Assembly: GCA_021820525.1 (NCBI GenBank)
Contig: JAKADM010000002.1
Span: 186,001-250,000 of the forward strand
Reading direction: 5' to 3'
DNA from: Thermoplasmata archaeon
Lineage (GTDB): Archaea > Thermoplasmatota > Thermoplasmata > Thermoplasmatales > Thermoplasmataceae
Length of the DNA: 64,000 nt
Every line of letters begins with the position of its first letter. The first letter of the stretch is position 1. The position numbers and the translations under genes were made by a program. Of the stretch, positions 1-8,173 are shown one piece after another. Below the pieces are notes generated by a model, which searched no databases, was not told where the DNA came from, and saw only the letters and a list, made by a program, of their open reading frames with translations.

Positions 1-730
1 CAGCTATTCCCTCTTCCACTACCTTCAGGGCCTCACCGATCATGGGAATCAGTATTCTATTGACAACAAACCCCGGGGCCTCCTTTGCCCTTATGGGAAC
101 AAGATTTTCCCTGTTATTCCTCTTTCCCTTGAAAAATTCATACACTGAATCCACAATTTTTCCATCGGTTTGAAGGGCAGGCACAATTTCCACAAGAGGC
201 ATCAGATAGGGCGGATTGAAGAAATGTATTACGAGGACTCTTTCCGGATGCCTGTAATGGGATGCCATCTCTGTTATATTCAGGGAAGACGTATTTGATG
301 CCATAACAGCATCATCCCTGAGATAGTTTGATATCTCCTCAAAGAGGTCATTCTTGACCTTCTGTTCTTCAAAAACAGCTTCTATTACAAGATCCACATC
401 CCTGAAATCCTCATATGTATCCGTAACCTTCAATCTCTGGATTATTTTTTCCACATCGGGTGGCTCCGGAAAGGAGGATCTTATCTTTGCCTTCTGTTCA
501 TCGGAAAGGCTTACCCCAAACTTTTCTACCCTTTTGATCTCCCTCTCAGGAAGATTCCTGACATATTTTTCCATTTCCTGAAGATATTTGGTGGCATTCT
601 GCTTACCTTTCTGAGCAAGTTCCATTGTTCTGTCCTTAATCACGACCTCGAGTCCATTGAGGATCATCACCTCAGCTATGGCTGATCCCATGGCTCCGGA
701 TCCAACAATACCAATCTTTTTAAACTCCAT
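1..730 (-). CDS. 3-hydroxyacyl-CoA dehydrogenase, N-terminal part (truncated by window edge)
   Basis: The gene runs off the left edge, so only about 243 N-terminal residues are seen; the ATG is at 728-730 and follows an AT-rich stretch. The product oxidises 3-hydroxyacyl-CoA to 3-ketoacyl-CoA with NAD+ in fatty acid breakdown. The N-terminus has the Rossmann NAD-binding motif GSGAMGSAIAE. Further on come VIEAVFEEQ, ASNTSSLNIT, the segment with the catalytic histidine (VIHFFNPP) and GFVVNRIL, in the family's usual order. It is not in the ORF track because it is open-ended. The C-terminal part, and any fused enoyl-CoA hydratase domain, cannot be judged. Two acyl-CoA synthetases elsewhere in the window fit the same pathway. 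Confidence 0.93.
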   Translation of the reverse strand, partial: MEFKKIGIVGSGAMGSAIAEVMILNGLEVVIKDRTMELAQKGKQNATKYLQEMEKYVRNLPEREIKRVEKFGVSLSDEQKAKIRSSFPEPPDVEKIIQRLKVTDTYEDFRDVDLVIEAVFEEQKVKNDLFEEISNYLRDDAVMASNTSSLNITEMASHYRHPERVLVIHFFNPPYLMPLVEIVPALQTDGKIVDSVYEFFKGKRNNRENLVPIRAKEAPGFVVNRILIPMIGEALKVVEEGIA

Positions 731-893
731 GGATTAATATGTTATCACTGTAATTATGATTTTGCATCTTTAAATTGTGTGAAAATTTAAGGTATAAGGA
801 TATAAAGTATCAGCCCCACCCATTTATATCCATTCCTATATAAATGAAATTTTTTACGGTAAAATATATGAGATATTATTTCTATTGAGATGA

Positions 894-1469
894 ATGGAAA
901 GCTTTAACGACAAAAAACTCGGAGCTCTATTTATTCTGTTAGGTTCGCTGGAATTTTATTTATTTACAAATATTGCGGAATTCGTGCAGCCAGTTTACAG
1001 TGTTTCACATAATTCCATAAGCCATCTTGGAATTGCAACAGATCCGTTCATATTCAATGGGGCAATCATCGTTCTTGGCATTCTGGAAGTAACAGGGGCA
1101 TACTTTTTCCGAAAGTACAGTCTTCCTTTCTCCATATTCATGCTTCTTGGTGGAATAGGATCAGCGGGTGTGGGTGTTTTTAACGAGCACTATGGCCTGA
1201 TCCATCTTTTCTTTGCCCTTCTGGCTTTTCTGTTTGGCTCCGGGGCATCATACATAATACTCGTGAAGGAAAGGAAGGTTGTAACTTTTATATGGGCCAT
1301 TCTTGGAACAATTTCCATTCTTGCCCTGATATTTTTCAGCATAGGAATTGTTGGCAAGGATCCCTTCTTCTATTTTGGCCTTGGAGAAGGAGGTATGGAA
1401 AGGTTGATCATGATTCCTGAAATACTGTGGGCCATAGGATTCACATCCTCAATCCTGTTTGAGAAATAA
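894..1469 (+). CDS. DUF998-family integral membrane protein
   Basis: The 191-residue protein is almost entirely hydrophobic, with about six predicted membrane segments. The N-terminal half (VYSVSHNSISHLGI) and the segment with GVFNEHYGLIH resemble DUF998 proteins, whose function is unknown. A TATA-like element (aaaatatat) is centred about 28 nt before the ATG at 894, which fits a leaderless transcript. It stands alone between the divergent dehydrogenase and the tRNA. The family assignment rests on pattern recognition of the conserved histidine-serine segment and topology. Confidence 0.75.
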   Translation: MESFNDKKLGALFILLGSLEFYLFTNIAEFVQPVYSVSHNSISHLGIATDPFIFNGAIIVLGILEVTGAYFFRKYSLPFSIFMLLGGIGSAGVGVFNEHYGLIHLFFALLAFLFGSGASYIILVKERKVVTFIWAILGTISILALIFFSIGIVGKDPFFYFGLGEGGMERLIMIPEILWAIGFTSSILFEK

Positions 1470-1691
1470 CCCATCATATTTTTTGTAACCTTTCTATTTT
1501 TCCGGTTTTTTGAAATTCACTGGCAGGATTAAAATCATAGACATGTTACAGGGTTAATTTCTCTTTTCATTGAAAATTTAAAGCATTCATGTTCAGGGTG
1601 ACAGCGGAACATGAAGGGATATAATATAAAATATTTATCTGGAACCAGCTTATAATATATGGAATATGCGTATTTACAGGCGTTTCAAAAG

Positions 1692-1764
1692 AGCCACTGG
1701 AGGGATTTGAACCCCCGACCTGCTGATTACAAGTCAGCTGCTCTACCACCTGAGCTACAGTGGC
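1692..1764 (-). tRNA. tRNA-Thr (anticodon TGT)
   Basis: The minus strand folds as a full cloverleaf. The 7-bp acceptor stem is GCCACTG/CAGTGGC, the anticodon stem GCTGA/TCAGC surrounds the loop CTTGTAA (anticodon TGT), and the T arm contains GGTTCAAATCC. TGT reads ACA-type threonine codons. No intron is present and CCA is not encoded; the 3' flank is TCTTTTG. The 60-residue ORF drawn over it is an artefact. Confidence 0.97.
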
Positions 1765-1829
1765 ACTAAAGGGTTAATCATTCTTATTAGAAATACTTTA
1801 AGACTGATGGTTTGAAATTCTTCAAATTT

Positions 1830-2228
1830 CTATAAAAAGATCGCAAAAACATAGTTAAGTATTATCCCAGATACTATGAATAAGAGTCCAATTCCAGCAT
1901 ATATGGATGTCATTATTAGCTGTTCCCTGTTAATATTTGTTATGTCATCCTCTCTCAGGCGTGCCCCCGTTATAAAAATGCCCTCAAGATATTTATTTGC
2001 GCCGAAATCGTAGAATGCCCCAAAAAATATGATCACCACACCAAGAAGGACAAGAGCGAGAGGGAATACATTGGCATCTGCATATTTTCCTGTAAAGAAA
2101 AAAATGGATGAGGCAAGGAGAAGGGAAAGCAGAAGGACAAAAAGAGGAAGAGCAAGAAGAAATCTTACCCTCCTTATTTCCGATCTTCGCTGTTCCTCCG
2201 GGCCATTCCGAAGAGAAAGGTCTTTCAT
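1830..2228 (-). CDS. Small membrane protein at the end of the opp operon
   Basis: This 132-residue protein has a charged N-terminus (about residues 1-21) and three to four hydrophobic segments (roughly 22-46, 54-73 and 108-130). I do not recognise the family. Its start lies only a few bases beyond the stop of the fused OppD-OppF gene and on the same strand, so it is probably the last gene of the oligopeptide transporter operon. It could be an accessory membrane subunit, but nothing in the sequence shows that. Overlapping ORFs in the other frames look like shadows. Confidence 0.7.
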   Translation of the reverse strand: MKDLSLRNGPEEQRRSEIRRVRFLLALPLFVLLLSLLLASSIFFFTGKYADANVFPLALVLLGVVIIFFGAFYDFGANKYLEGIFITGARLREDDITNINREQLIMTSIYAGIGLLFIVSGIILNYVFAIFL

Positions 2229-2234
2229 TCCCTT

Positions 2235-4841
2235 TCACTTCTCTTCTGCCAGATCTCCTTCTTCAAGGTTTTCCTCATCTGCCATAATCCCGTTCAGTGT
2301 GAGCTCCTCCTGCCTGAAGTGGCACATATAGTATCTATCTCCCACTTTTTGCATTGGTGGGTCCTCCTCGATGCACAACTCTTTCCTGAAGACACATCTT
2401 CCGTAAAATCTGCATCCTTTCTTTGGGTTTATGGCATTCCCTATTTCCCCAACAATCCTGAGGTTTTTGTTAACCCACGTTGGATCAACGCTGGGAACAG
2501 CCGAAATTAAAGCCTTGGTGTACGGATGCAGGGGATTTTTCACAACATCTTCAGATTTTCCGAATTCAAGGATCTGTCCAAGATACATGACAATTATGTA
2601 GTCTGAAACATATCTTGCAGATGCAATATCGTGGGATATGTATAGAACAGATATGCCCCTGGTTTCTTTGAGTTCAATTAGCAGATTCATGATGTTTGCC
2701 CTTATGGAAACATCCAGCATTGATATGGGCTCATCGGCAACTAAAAATGAAGGACTCAGGGTAATTGCCCTTGCAATGGAAACCCTCTGCCTCTCGCCTC
2801 CAGAAAGCTCATGGGGGAATCTTTCTGCGTATTTCTCCGGCGGCCTCAGATTGGCTGTGGAGAGGGCATTCATAACTTCCCTTTCCACATTGAAATCTTC
2901 CTCGATTCCAGGATTTGAAGATCTCCTTCTTGATTTTATCTCCTCTTTCTGGATTGAAAGGGGTTCGGCAACAATATCGAATATGGACATCTTAGGGTTA
3001 ATGGAATCAAACGGGTCCTGAAATATGAGCTGAGCCTCCTTTCTGAAGATCTTATAATCAGAGCTGTAACGGCTCACCTTGCTGAGCTCAATCTCCATTT
3101 TCTCCTTATTTTCCTTTATGATATTGAATTTTATTTCACCTTTCGTTGGAGGTATGGAATCCACCAGCAATCTTCCAAGAGTGGTTTTTCCCGAGCCGCT
3201 CTCACCCACCACTCCAAGTATGCTGCTCCTTGGTATGGAAATGTTCACATCGTCCACGGCGTGAACAACAGGTTTGTTCGCTCCTCCAAACAGGTTTGTG
3301 GAAATTGTGGAATGCACGGTAAAAAACTTTGTAAGGTTTGAGGTTTCTATAAGATTTTCCTGCTCCATATTTTGCCCGGATGAGTCGCTTATACCTGATT
3401 CTCCCATAAACGATGAATAGGCATTCTCATCTATGGAATCAAAGTGGCAAAGGGAATAATGGTCACTGTCAAGTTTTTTAATCTCAGGTTTTGTTTCAAA
3501 GCATACCTTTTGGGCCATGAAGCATCTTTCTGCAAAGTAGCAGCCCTTAGGCGGGTCGATCATATCAGGCACAGATCCAGGTATCCCCTTTATTCTTGTC
3601 CTGGTCTGTTCAAGAGATGGATAGCTTTTCATCAGAGCATACGTATATGGGTTTTTTGGTTTCAGGAATATATCCTTCGGTTCCCCATATTCCATAATTC
3701 TGCCTGCATACATCACGGCGACAAAATTTGCCAGCTGGGATACAACACCCACATCGTGAGAAATCACAATCATTGATTTTATTGTCTTGTTTTCCTTCAG
3801 ATTTTTCAATTCCTTTATGATTTTTGCCTGTGTTATGACATCAAGGCCTGTTGTGGGTTCATCTGCAATCACGATCCTTGGATGCAGGGCGAGAGCCATT
3901 GCTATGATTCCCCTCTGTCTCATTCCCCCACTGAGCTCATGGGGATAGGAATCAAGGAATTTTCTGCTAAATCCTGCCAGTCTGCAGCTTTCCTCGATCC
4001 TGTTTTTTTCCAGTAGCTTTCTCTTTTCCTTATCGCTCATATTGGGAAGTTTTGTCTTAAGATCCTGAAGCAAATTGTTAAAAATCTCCTCTTTTAGGCT
4101 GTCCAGATCCTTTATATCTCCAGTTTCCCTGTATTCCTGCACAGCTCTTTTATATGCCTCATCTCTGATTCTTTCATAAGTCCCATTCTTTTCCATGTAT
4201 TCCTGTTTTTGCTTCTCCCCCATGTCCCTGAGGTTCGATTTGTATTCCTCAACAAGACTCTTAAAAATTTCTTCAGTCCTGCTATCTACCTGCCTCTTTT
4301 CGCTTTCTGAAATTTCCTGGAGAGCTAATTCGTACGCTTCTGCTCTCAGATTTTCCTCATCAATGTAGTCCTTCTCTGAAAATTTTGAAAGGTCTGCGAA
4401 GGTGCCATGAATCTCGAAAACCTCACTTATCTGGTTCCTTATGGTATGCACAGGATTGAACGCATTCATTGCACCCTGGAATATCATTGATATCTCCTTC
4501 CATCTGATTTCAGAAAGCCTCTGATCCAAGTCCCTTCTGTATTTCTTTTTCAGCTTTTTGGATTTGGGATATTCCTTAGAATTGAGGATTTCCCTGTCGA
4601 GATAATTTATTTCCCCTTCGACTATGGAATTTTCCGCAAGGAGTCCAAGGAGCGCCAACGCCGTTGTTGATTTACCAGATCCGCTTTCACCGATTATTCC
4701 AAGAATCTCGCCCTCATTAAGTACGAGATTGATGTCGTCAAGAGCTTTCACGTTTCCATCTAGGGTTCTGAATGTAACATTAAGGTTCTTTATTTCCACG
4801 AGTCTGTTTCTGCTCATTATGTCTATCTGTTCTGTTTCCAT
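2235..4841 (-). CDS. Fused OppD-OppF dipeptide/oligopeptide ABC transporter ATPase
   Basis: The 868-residue protein carries two complete nucleotide-binding domains that are separate proteins (OppD and OppF) in most transporters. NBD1 has Walker A GESGSGKS (51-58), the Q-loop near FQGAMNAF (121-128), LSGGMRQRG (303) and Walker B IVIADEP (323). NBD2 has GESGSGKT (546-553), LSGGERQR (679) and VADEP (701). Each half ends in the peptide-transporter C-terminal domain with its cysteine cluster (GCYFAERC...CHF and GCRFYGRC...CHF). Unusually, about 140 charged, helical residues (roughly 145-285) sit between Q-loop and signature of NBD1. A strong Shine-Dalgarno (GAGGAGG) inside the end of oppC precedes the ATG. 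It powers uptake through the two permeases upstream. Confidence 0.93.
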   Translation of the reverse strand: METEQIDIMSRNRLVEIKNLNVTFRTLDGNVKALDDINLVLNEGEILGIIGESGSGKSTTALALLGLLAENSIVEGEINYLDREILNSKEYPKSKKLKKKYRRDLDQRLSEIRWKEISMIFQGAMNAFNPVHTIRNQISEVFEIHGTFADLSKFSEKDYIDEENLRAEAYELALQEISESEKRQVDSRTEEIFKSLVEEYKSNLRDMGEKQKQEYMEKNGTYERIRDEAYKRAVQEYRETGDIKDLDSLKEEIFNNLLQDLKTKLPNMSDKEKRKLLEKNRIEESCRLAGFSRKFLDSYPHELSGGMRQRGIIAMALALHPRIVIADEPTTGLDVITQAKIIKELKNLKENKTIKSMIVISHDVGVVSQLANFVAVMYAGRIMEYGEPKDIFLKPKNPYTYALMKSYPSLEQTRTRIKGIPGSVPDMIDPPKGCYFAERCFMAQKVCFETKPEIKKLDSDHYSLCHFDSIDENAYSSFMGESGISDSSGQNMEQENLIETSNLTKFFTVHSTISTNLFGGANKPVVHAVDDVNISIPRSSILGVVGESGSGKTTLGRLLVDSIPPTKGEIKFNIIKENKEKMEIELSKVSRYSSDYKIFRKEAQLIFQDPFDSINPKMSIFDIVAEPLSIQKEEIKSRRRSSNPGIEEDFNVEREVMNALSTANLRPPEKYAERFPHELSGGERQRVSIARAITLSPSFLVADEPISMLDVSIRANIMNLLIELKETRGISVLYISHDIASARYVSDYIIVMYLGQILEFGKSEDVVKNPLHPYTKALISAVPSVDPTWVNKNLRIVGEIGNAINPKKGCRFYGRCVFRKELCIEEDPPMQKVGDRYYMCHFRQEELTLNGIMADEENLEEGDLAEEK

Positions 4842-4843
4842 TT

Positions 4844-7114
4844 TTATCTCCTCCTCAACCTCGGATTAACTACCTCATCCATTCCTCTCGACACAAATAT
4901 CAGGGAGAAGATAAATGCGCTAAGGGCTATGGCTGGCGGAATTATCCACTGTGGCTCACTTATGAGATAGAACTCATCCTTGAGCACAGCATTGAGCATT
5001 CCTCCCCATGTTGCTGTATTTAAGGGTGCCAGGCCCAGGAACTCAAGACCAGAAACTGCCCCCACACCTCCGCTAATGGAAAGTGCCAGCAAATAAAGAA
5101 GAAGGGGGCCAATATTGGGCAGTATGTGCCTTCTCATTATGGATGAAGTTTTGGAACCGAACAGTTTAGATGCTTCCACAAAGGACCTGGAAGATACGCT
5201 CCTGACAACTCCAATGAGCGTGAATGCCGCAAAGGGCCAGCCCGTAAGGCTTACTATCAAAATCAGGTCAATGAAGTTTGCATTTCCCGGCAGGACTGAT
5301 GACAGTGCTATAAGCAATGCGAGGGCTGGAACAAGGAAAAGGGCAAGAGAAAGTGTCTCAATTATCTGCCCTCCAATGCCTCCCTTGTAGCCCACATACA
5401 TGGCCACAGCCAGTGAAATAACTATTGAGAAAAAGCCTATACTTATTCCGAACAGCCAGTCATTATAGAAGCTCTGTAGAAATCTTGCCCACAGATCAGC
5501 CTTTGTATAGAATGTAGTTCCGAATGGGAAGGATTGCCCCGTAGGAGTTTTGATCATAGGCGGCAGTGGAGCATAGGAGGATGCGGTCGATCCTATTATG
5601 TACAGATAATTGGCATTGGTAACAAAGGCTATGGCACCCTGTCCTGTGTTGCTGTTTGAAAAGTAAAGAACCGGAGAAACATTTGTTGGTGTTGGTGAAA
5701 CTGTGTAACTCCAGAGAAAAGCGTTGGCACTTGAGTTAGCACTATCATTGAAGGATAGGGCAATTCCCTTTTGGGCAACAAAAATAAGGGAATTTGTGAC
5801 AGCATCATAGACACCGTGGCTTATAATTGCCCCAGAGGTGGCTGAAGAAAATGGCACACTATAATATACATATTCGTGAAGAGTGCTGTTATAAGATAGT
5901 ATCATTATGCTATTGGCCGACATCCCCAGTATATCTGAGGGCAATCCATTTGTTCCCAATGTTGTAGAAATGGAATCTGCAGGATAGGGGAACCTGTATA
6001 TCAGAGAAGAATTCCCTGTCCCTAAATTCATTGAGTAAACCTCAGATTTGTTCACAAGCACATAGGCCGAATTATTTTTTGCTACTGATACCTGGTAGAA
6101 CGAAGGTATTACCACACCATTCTGTACATCTAAACTCTTAAACCTGTCATTCCACATCATTGTACCGTTAAATGGAGAATAGGCAACAACCGATGTATCA
6201 TTATATATAAGAACCCTTGAAACATTGACAGCCTGACTTTGATAAAGCAATTTTCCGTAATATTCTACACCGGATACTTTAGACATGTTAATTTTTACAG
6301 ATATCTCTTTTTGATATGGATATATGGAAAACCCATTCAGATATGTACCCGTAGAGTTCTTTGTTACTGCAAACATTTCTCCGTTAGTGTATCCTGGCGC
6401 CTGATTATAACAATATTGAGGCATGGGTGTGCTTGGAGCTTTATCAAAGGAGATTGCATTACTGACAACATTTCCCTCCAGCGTTCCATTTAGTTTAACA
6501 TTATAAAGATATTGAAACTGAGGAGTATTAAGTTGTGCTGTTCTATATTCCAGCTCACCCACTGTAATTGAGTTATTGGAATATGGCATAATTATGAACC
6601 TGTGGATTACAACATCGAATCCTTGAGATCTTGTTAACTCTGCTCCATTTATCAGATCAAAGACCGAAGGTTGATACATGATCTCTGAATTATCTTTAAA
6701 ATTAGAATTGTATAGCAATCCTAAAGATCCCAATGGTGTGTGAGGGTCCCCAAGTCCCACATAGTATAATGAACCATTTTTATTTGCCAGATATATGGCA
6801 CCAACATACCCTTCACCCTCAACCGATGATGCAAGAGGTGTATAGAAGCCCGAATCCTTAAGGTGCGTTGAATTGGTAAGATTTACAACTGCGATTGGGG
6901 TAGCAAGCGTGGAATCTATGGCAGGTGCCGCTGCGTAATATCCCACGTTACCCCCGATATAGGGTGCCAGCATTGTAACTATGGCGAAGGCTAGAAGTAT
7001 ATAAAATCCAGCCCGTCCATATTTACTCCTGTAAAAGATGGTGAACTGCCTGTACAGCCTCTTCCAGTAAACAGGGGGGTTAATCAGAGCATATTTATTT
7101 TTTTTATCTGTCAT
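4844..7114 (-). CDS. OppC-type peptide ABC transporter permease with giant extracytoplasmic insert
   Basis: OppC/DppC permeases are usually about 300 residues; this one is 756. The first membrane segment lies near residues 36-52, after which roughly 470 residues rich in Asn, Ser, Tyr and Thr extend outside before the remaining five segments (from about 550). The C-terminal part is a normal permease with the EAA-type loop EASKLFGS...HILPNIGPL. The insert has short repeated strand-turn patterns such as SLYYVGLG, TSVVAYSPFNG and NYLYIIGS, suggesting a beta-propeller-like fold (inference). It lies between oppB (22 bp gap) and the ATPase. The insert may bind peptide or dock the substrate-binding protein. 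Confidence 0.9.
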   Translation of the reverse strand: MTDKKNKYALINPPVYWKRLYRQFTIFYRSKYGRAGFYILLAFAIVTMLAPYIGGNVGYYAAAPAIDSTLATPIAVVNLTNSTHLKDSGFYTPLASSVEGEGYVGAIYLANKNGSLYYVGLGDPHTPLGSLGLLYNSNFKDNSEIMYQPSVFDLINGAELTRSQGFDVVIHRFIIMPYSNNSITVGELEYRTAQLNTPQFQYLYNVKLNGTLEGNVVSNAISFDKAPSTPMPQYCYNQAPGYTNGEMFAVTKNSTGTYLNGFSIYPYQKEISVKINMSKVSGVEYYGKLLYQSQAVNVSRVLIYNDTSVVAYSPFNGTMMWNDRFKSLDVQNGVVIPSFYQVSVAKNNSAYVLVNKSEVYSMNLGTGNSSLIYRFPYPADSISTTLGTNGLPSDILGMSANSIMILSYNSTLHEYVYYSVPFSSATSGAIISHGVYDAVTNSLIFVAQKGIALSFNDSANSSANAFLWSYTVSPTPTNVSPVLYFSNSNTGQGAIAFVTNANYLYIIGSTASSYAPLPPMIKTPTGQSFPFGTTFYTKADLWARFLQSFYNDWLFGISIGFFSIVISLAVAMYVGYKGGIGGQIIETLSLALFLVPALALLIALSSVLPGNANFIDLILIVSLTGWPFAAFTLIGVVRSVSSRSFVEASKLFGSKTSSIMRRHILPNIGPLLLYLLALSISGGVGAVSGLEFLGLAPLNTATWGGMLNAVLKDEFYLISEPQWIIPPAIALSAFIFSLIFVSRGMDEVVNPRLRRR

Positions 7115-7136
7115 TTTTACACCTTAATCATTAAAT

Positions 7137-8123
7137 TCAAACCTTTATCCTTGGGTCAAGGTATGCGTGTATATAGTCTATCAGGGAATAGGCCAGTATG
7201 GTCAACAGGGCAATTATAAAGGTTGAAGCCTCACTCAGGGGATAGTCTTCGTGAAGGACGGCTTTGTATAGAAGAGGACCCATGCCTGGCCAGTTGAATA
7301 TTATGGCGACAATCAAACTACCGCTCATTAAAAACGCAATCTGAAGTGCCAGCCTTGTCGTTACCGGTATAACTGCAATCCTTGCAGCATGCTTTCTCAA
7401 TATACTTTTCTCTGGAACACCCTTAGCCCTTGCAGTTGTGATGTGGTCTTCACCAAGGGTGGAAACCATAGCAGCCCTCATGGTTATCATATGGCCTGCA
7501 GTTTCTATGAATAGAAGGGAGAAGAATGGAAGGGCCATATCATACAGCAAAACTCCTATAGTATAGGGGGTGGGGGACTCTATGTAGGATAGTGGAATTT
7601 GAGCCTTAATGGGAAACCACCCCAGGGCTACCACAAAATAAAGGAACAGGAAAACACCTATTATAAAGTATGGAATTGAATTCACTATAAGCGAGATTGA
7701 TAGAACTGCGCCCTCTTTTTTTGTACCTCTAATCTTGGAAACCCATATACCGAGAGGTATGCCGAAGGCGAATGAGAGTATGGATGTTGTCCCTATCAAA
7801 ACAAGGGTGTACGGAAGGGCCTGAGCAATCTCAGTGGAAACCAGCTCACCGTGATTAATATAATCTGGACCCCAATTAAATGTGAACATCTGATAAAGAT
7901 AAGTTTCAAAATCAGTCAGAGAATATTTCCCATTCTGCAAACCTAGCTGAGCCAGCCTTGCCTGGTATTCGTGTGGATTCACATAGCCAGTTCTGGAAAC
8001 AGTTATGAAAAGTTCAGCCGGATTGCCTGGCATAAGTCTGAACACAACAAAAATTATGACGGTCATTATGAGAACAAGCGATATATCCTGAATAATCTTC
8101 CTCATTAACAAATATTTATTCAT
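7137..8123 (-). CDS. OppB/DppB-type peptide ABC transporter permease
   Basis: At 328 residues this has the normal OppB length. It has an N-terminal membrane anchor followed by the usual extracellular loop (RLMPGNPAELF is a hallmark of the family), then five membrane segments. The cytoplasmic EAA loop (HITTARAKGVPEKSIL) contacts the ATPase. The C-terminus (YSLIDYIHAYLDPRIKV) closely matches the conserved DppB ending. It is the second gene of the operon, 50 bp after the binding protein, and pairs with the enlarged OppC-like subunit. Confidence 0.96.
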   Translation of the reverse strand: MNKYLLMRKIIQDISLVLIMTVIIFVVFRLMPGNPAELFITVSRTGYVNPHEYQARLAQLGLQNGKYSLTDFETYLYQMFTFNWGPDYINHGELVSTEIAQALPYTLVLIGTTSILSFAFGIPLGIWVSKIRGTKKEGAVLSISLIVNSIPYFIIGVFLFLYFVVALGWFPIKAQIPLSYIESPTPYTIGVLLYDMALPFFSLLFIETAGHMITMRAAMVSTLGEDHITTARAKGVPEKSILRKHAARIAVIPVTTRLALQIAFLMSGSLIVAIIFNWPGMGPLLYKAVLHEDYPLSEASTFIIALLTILAYSLIDYIHAYLDPRIKV

Positions 8124-8173
8124 CTACACTCTCCCGTTTTAAAAAATAAAAATAAAATATAGTTTAAAAACTT

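Noticed and set aside
1567-1749. 60-residue minus-strand ORF
   Set aside because: It overlaps tRNA-Thr and has no features of its own; a coding artefact.
2029-2331. Plus-strand ORF of 100 residues over the opp ATPase end
   Set aside because: Arg/Ser-rich shadow of the minus-strand genes.
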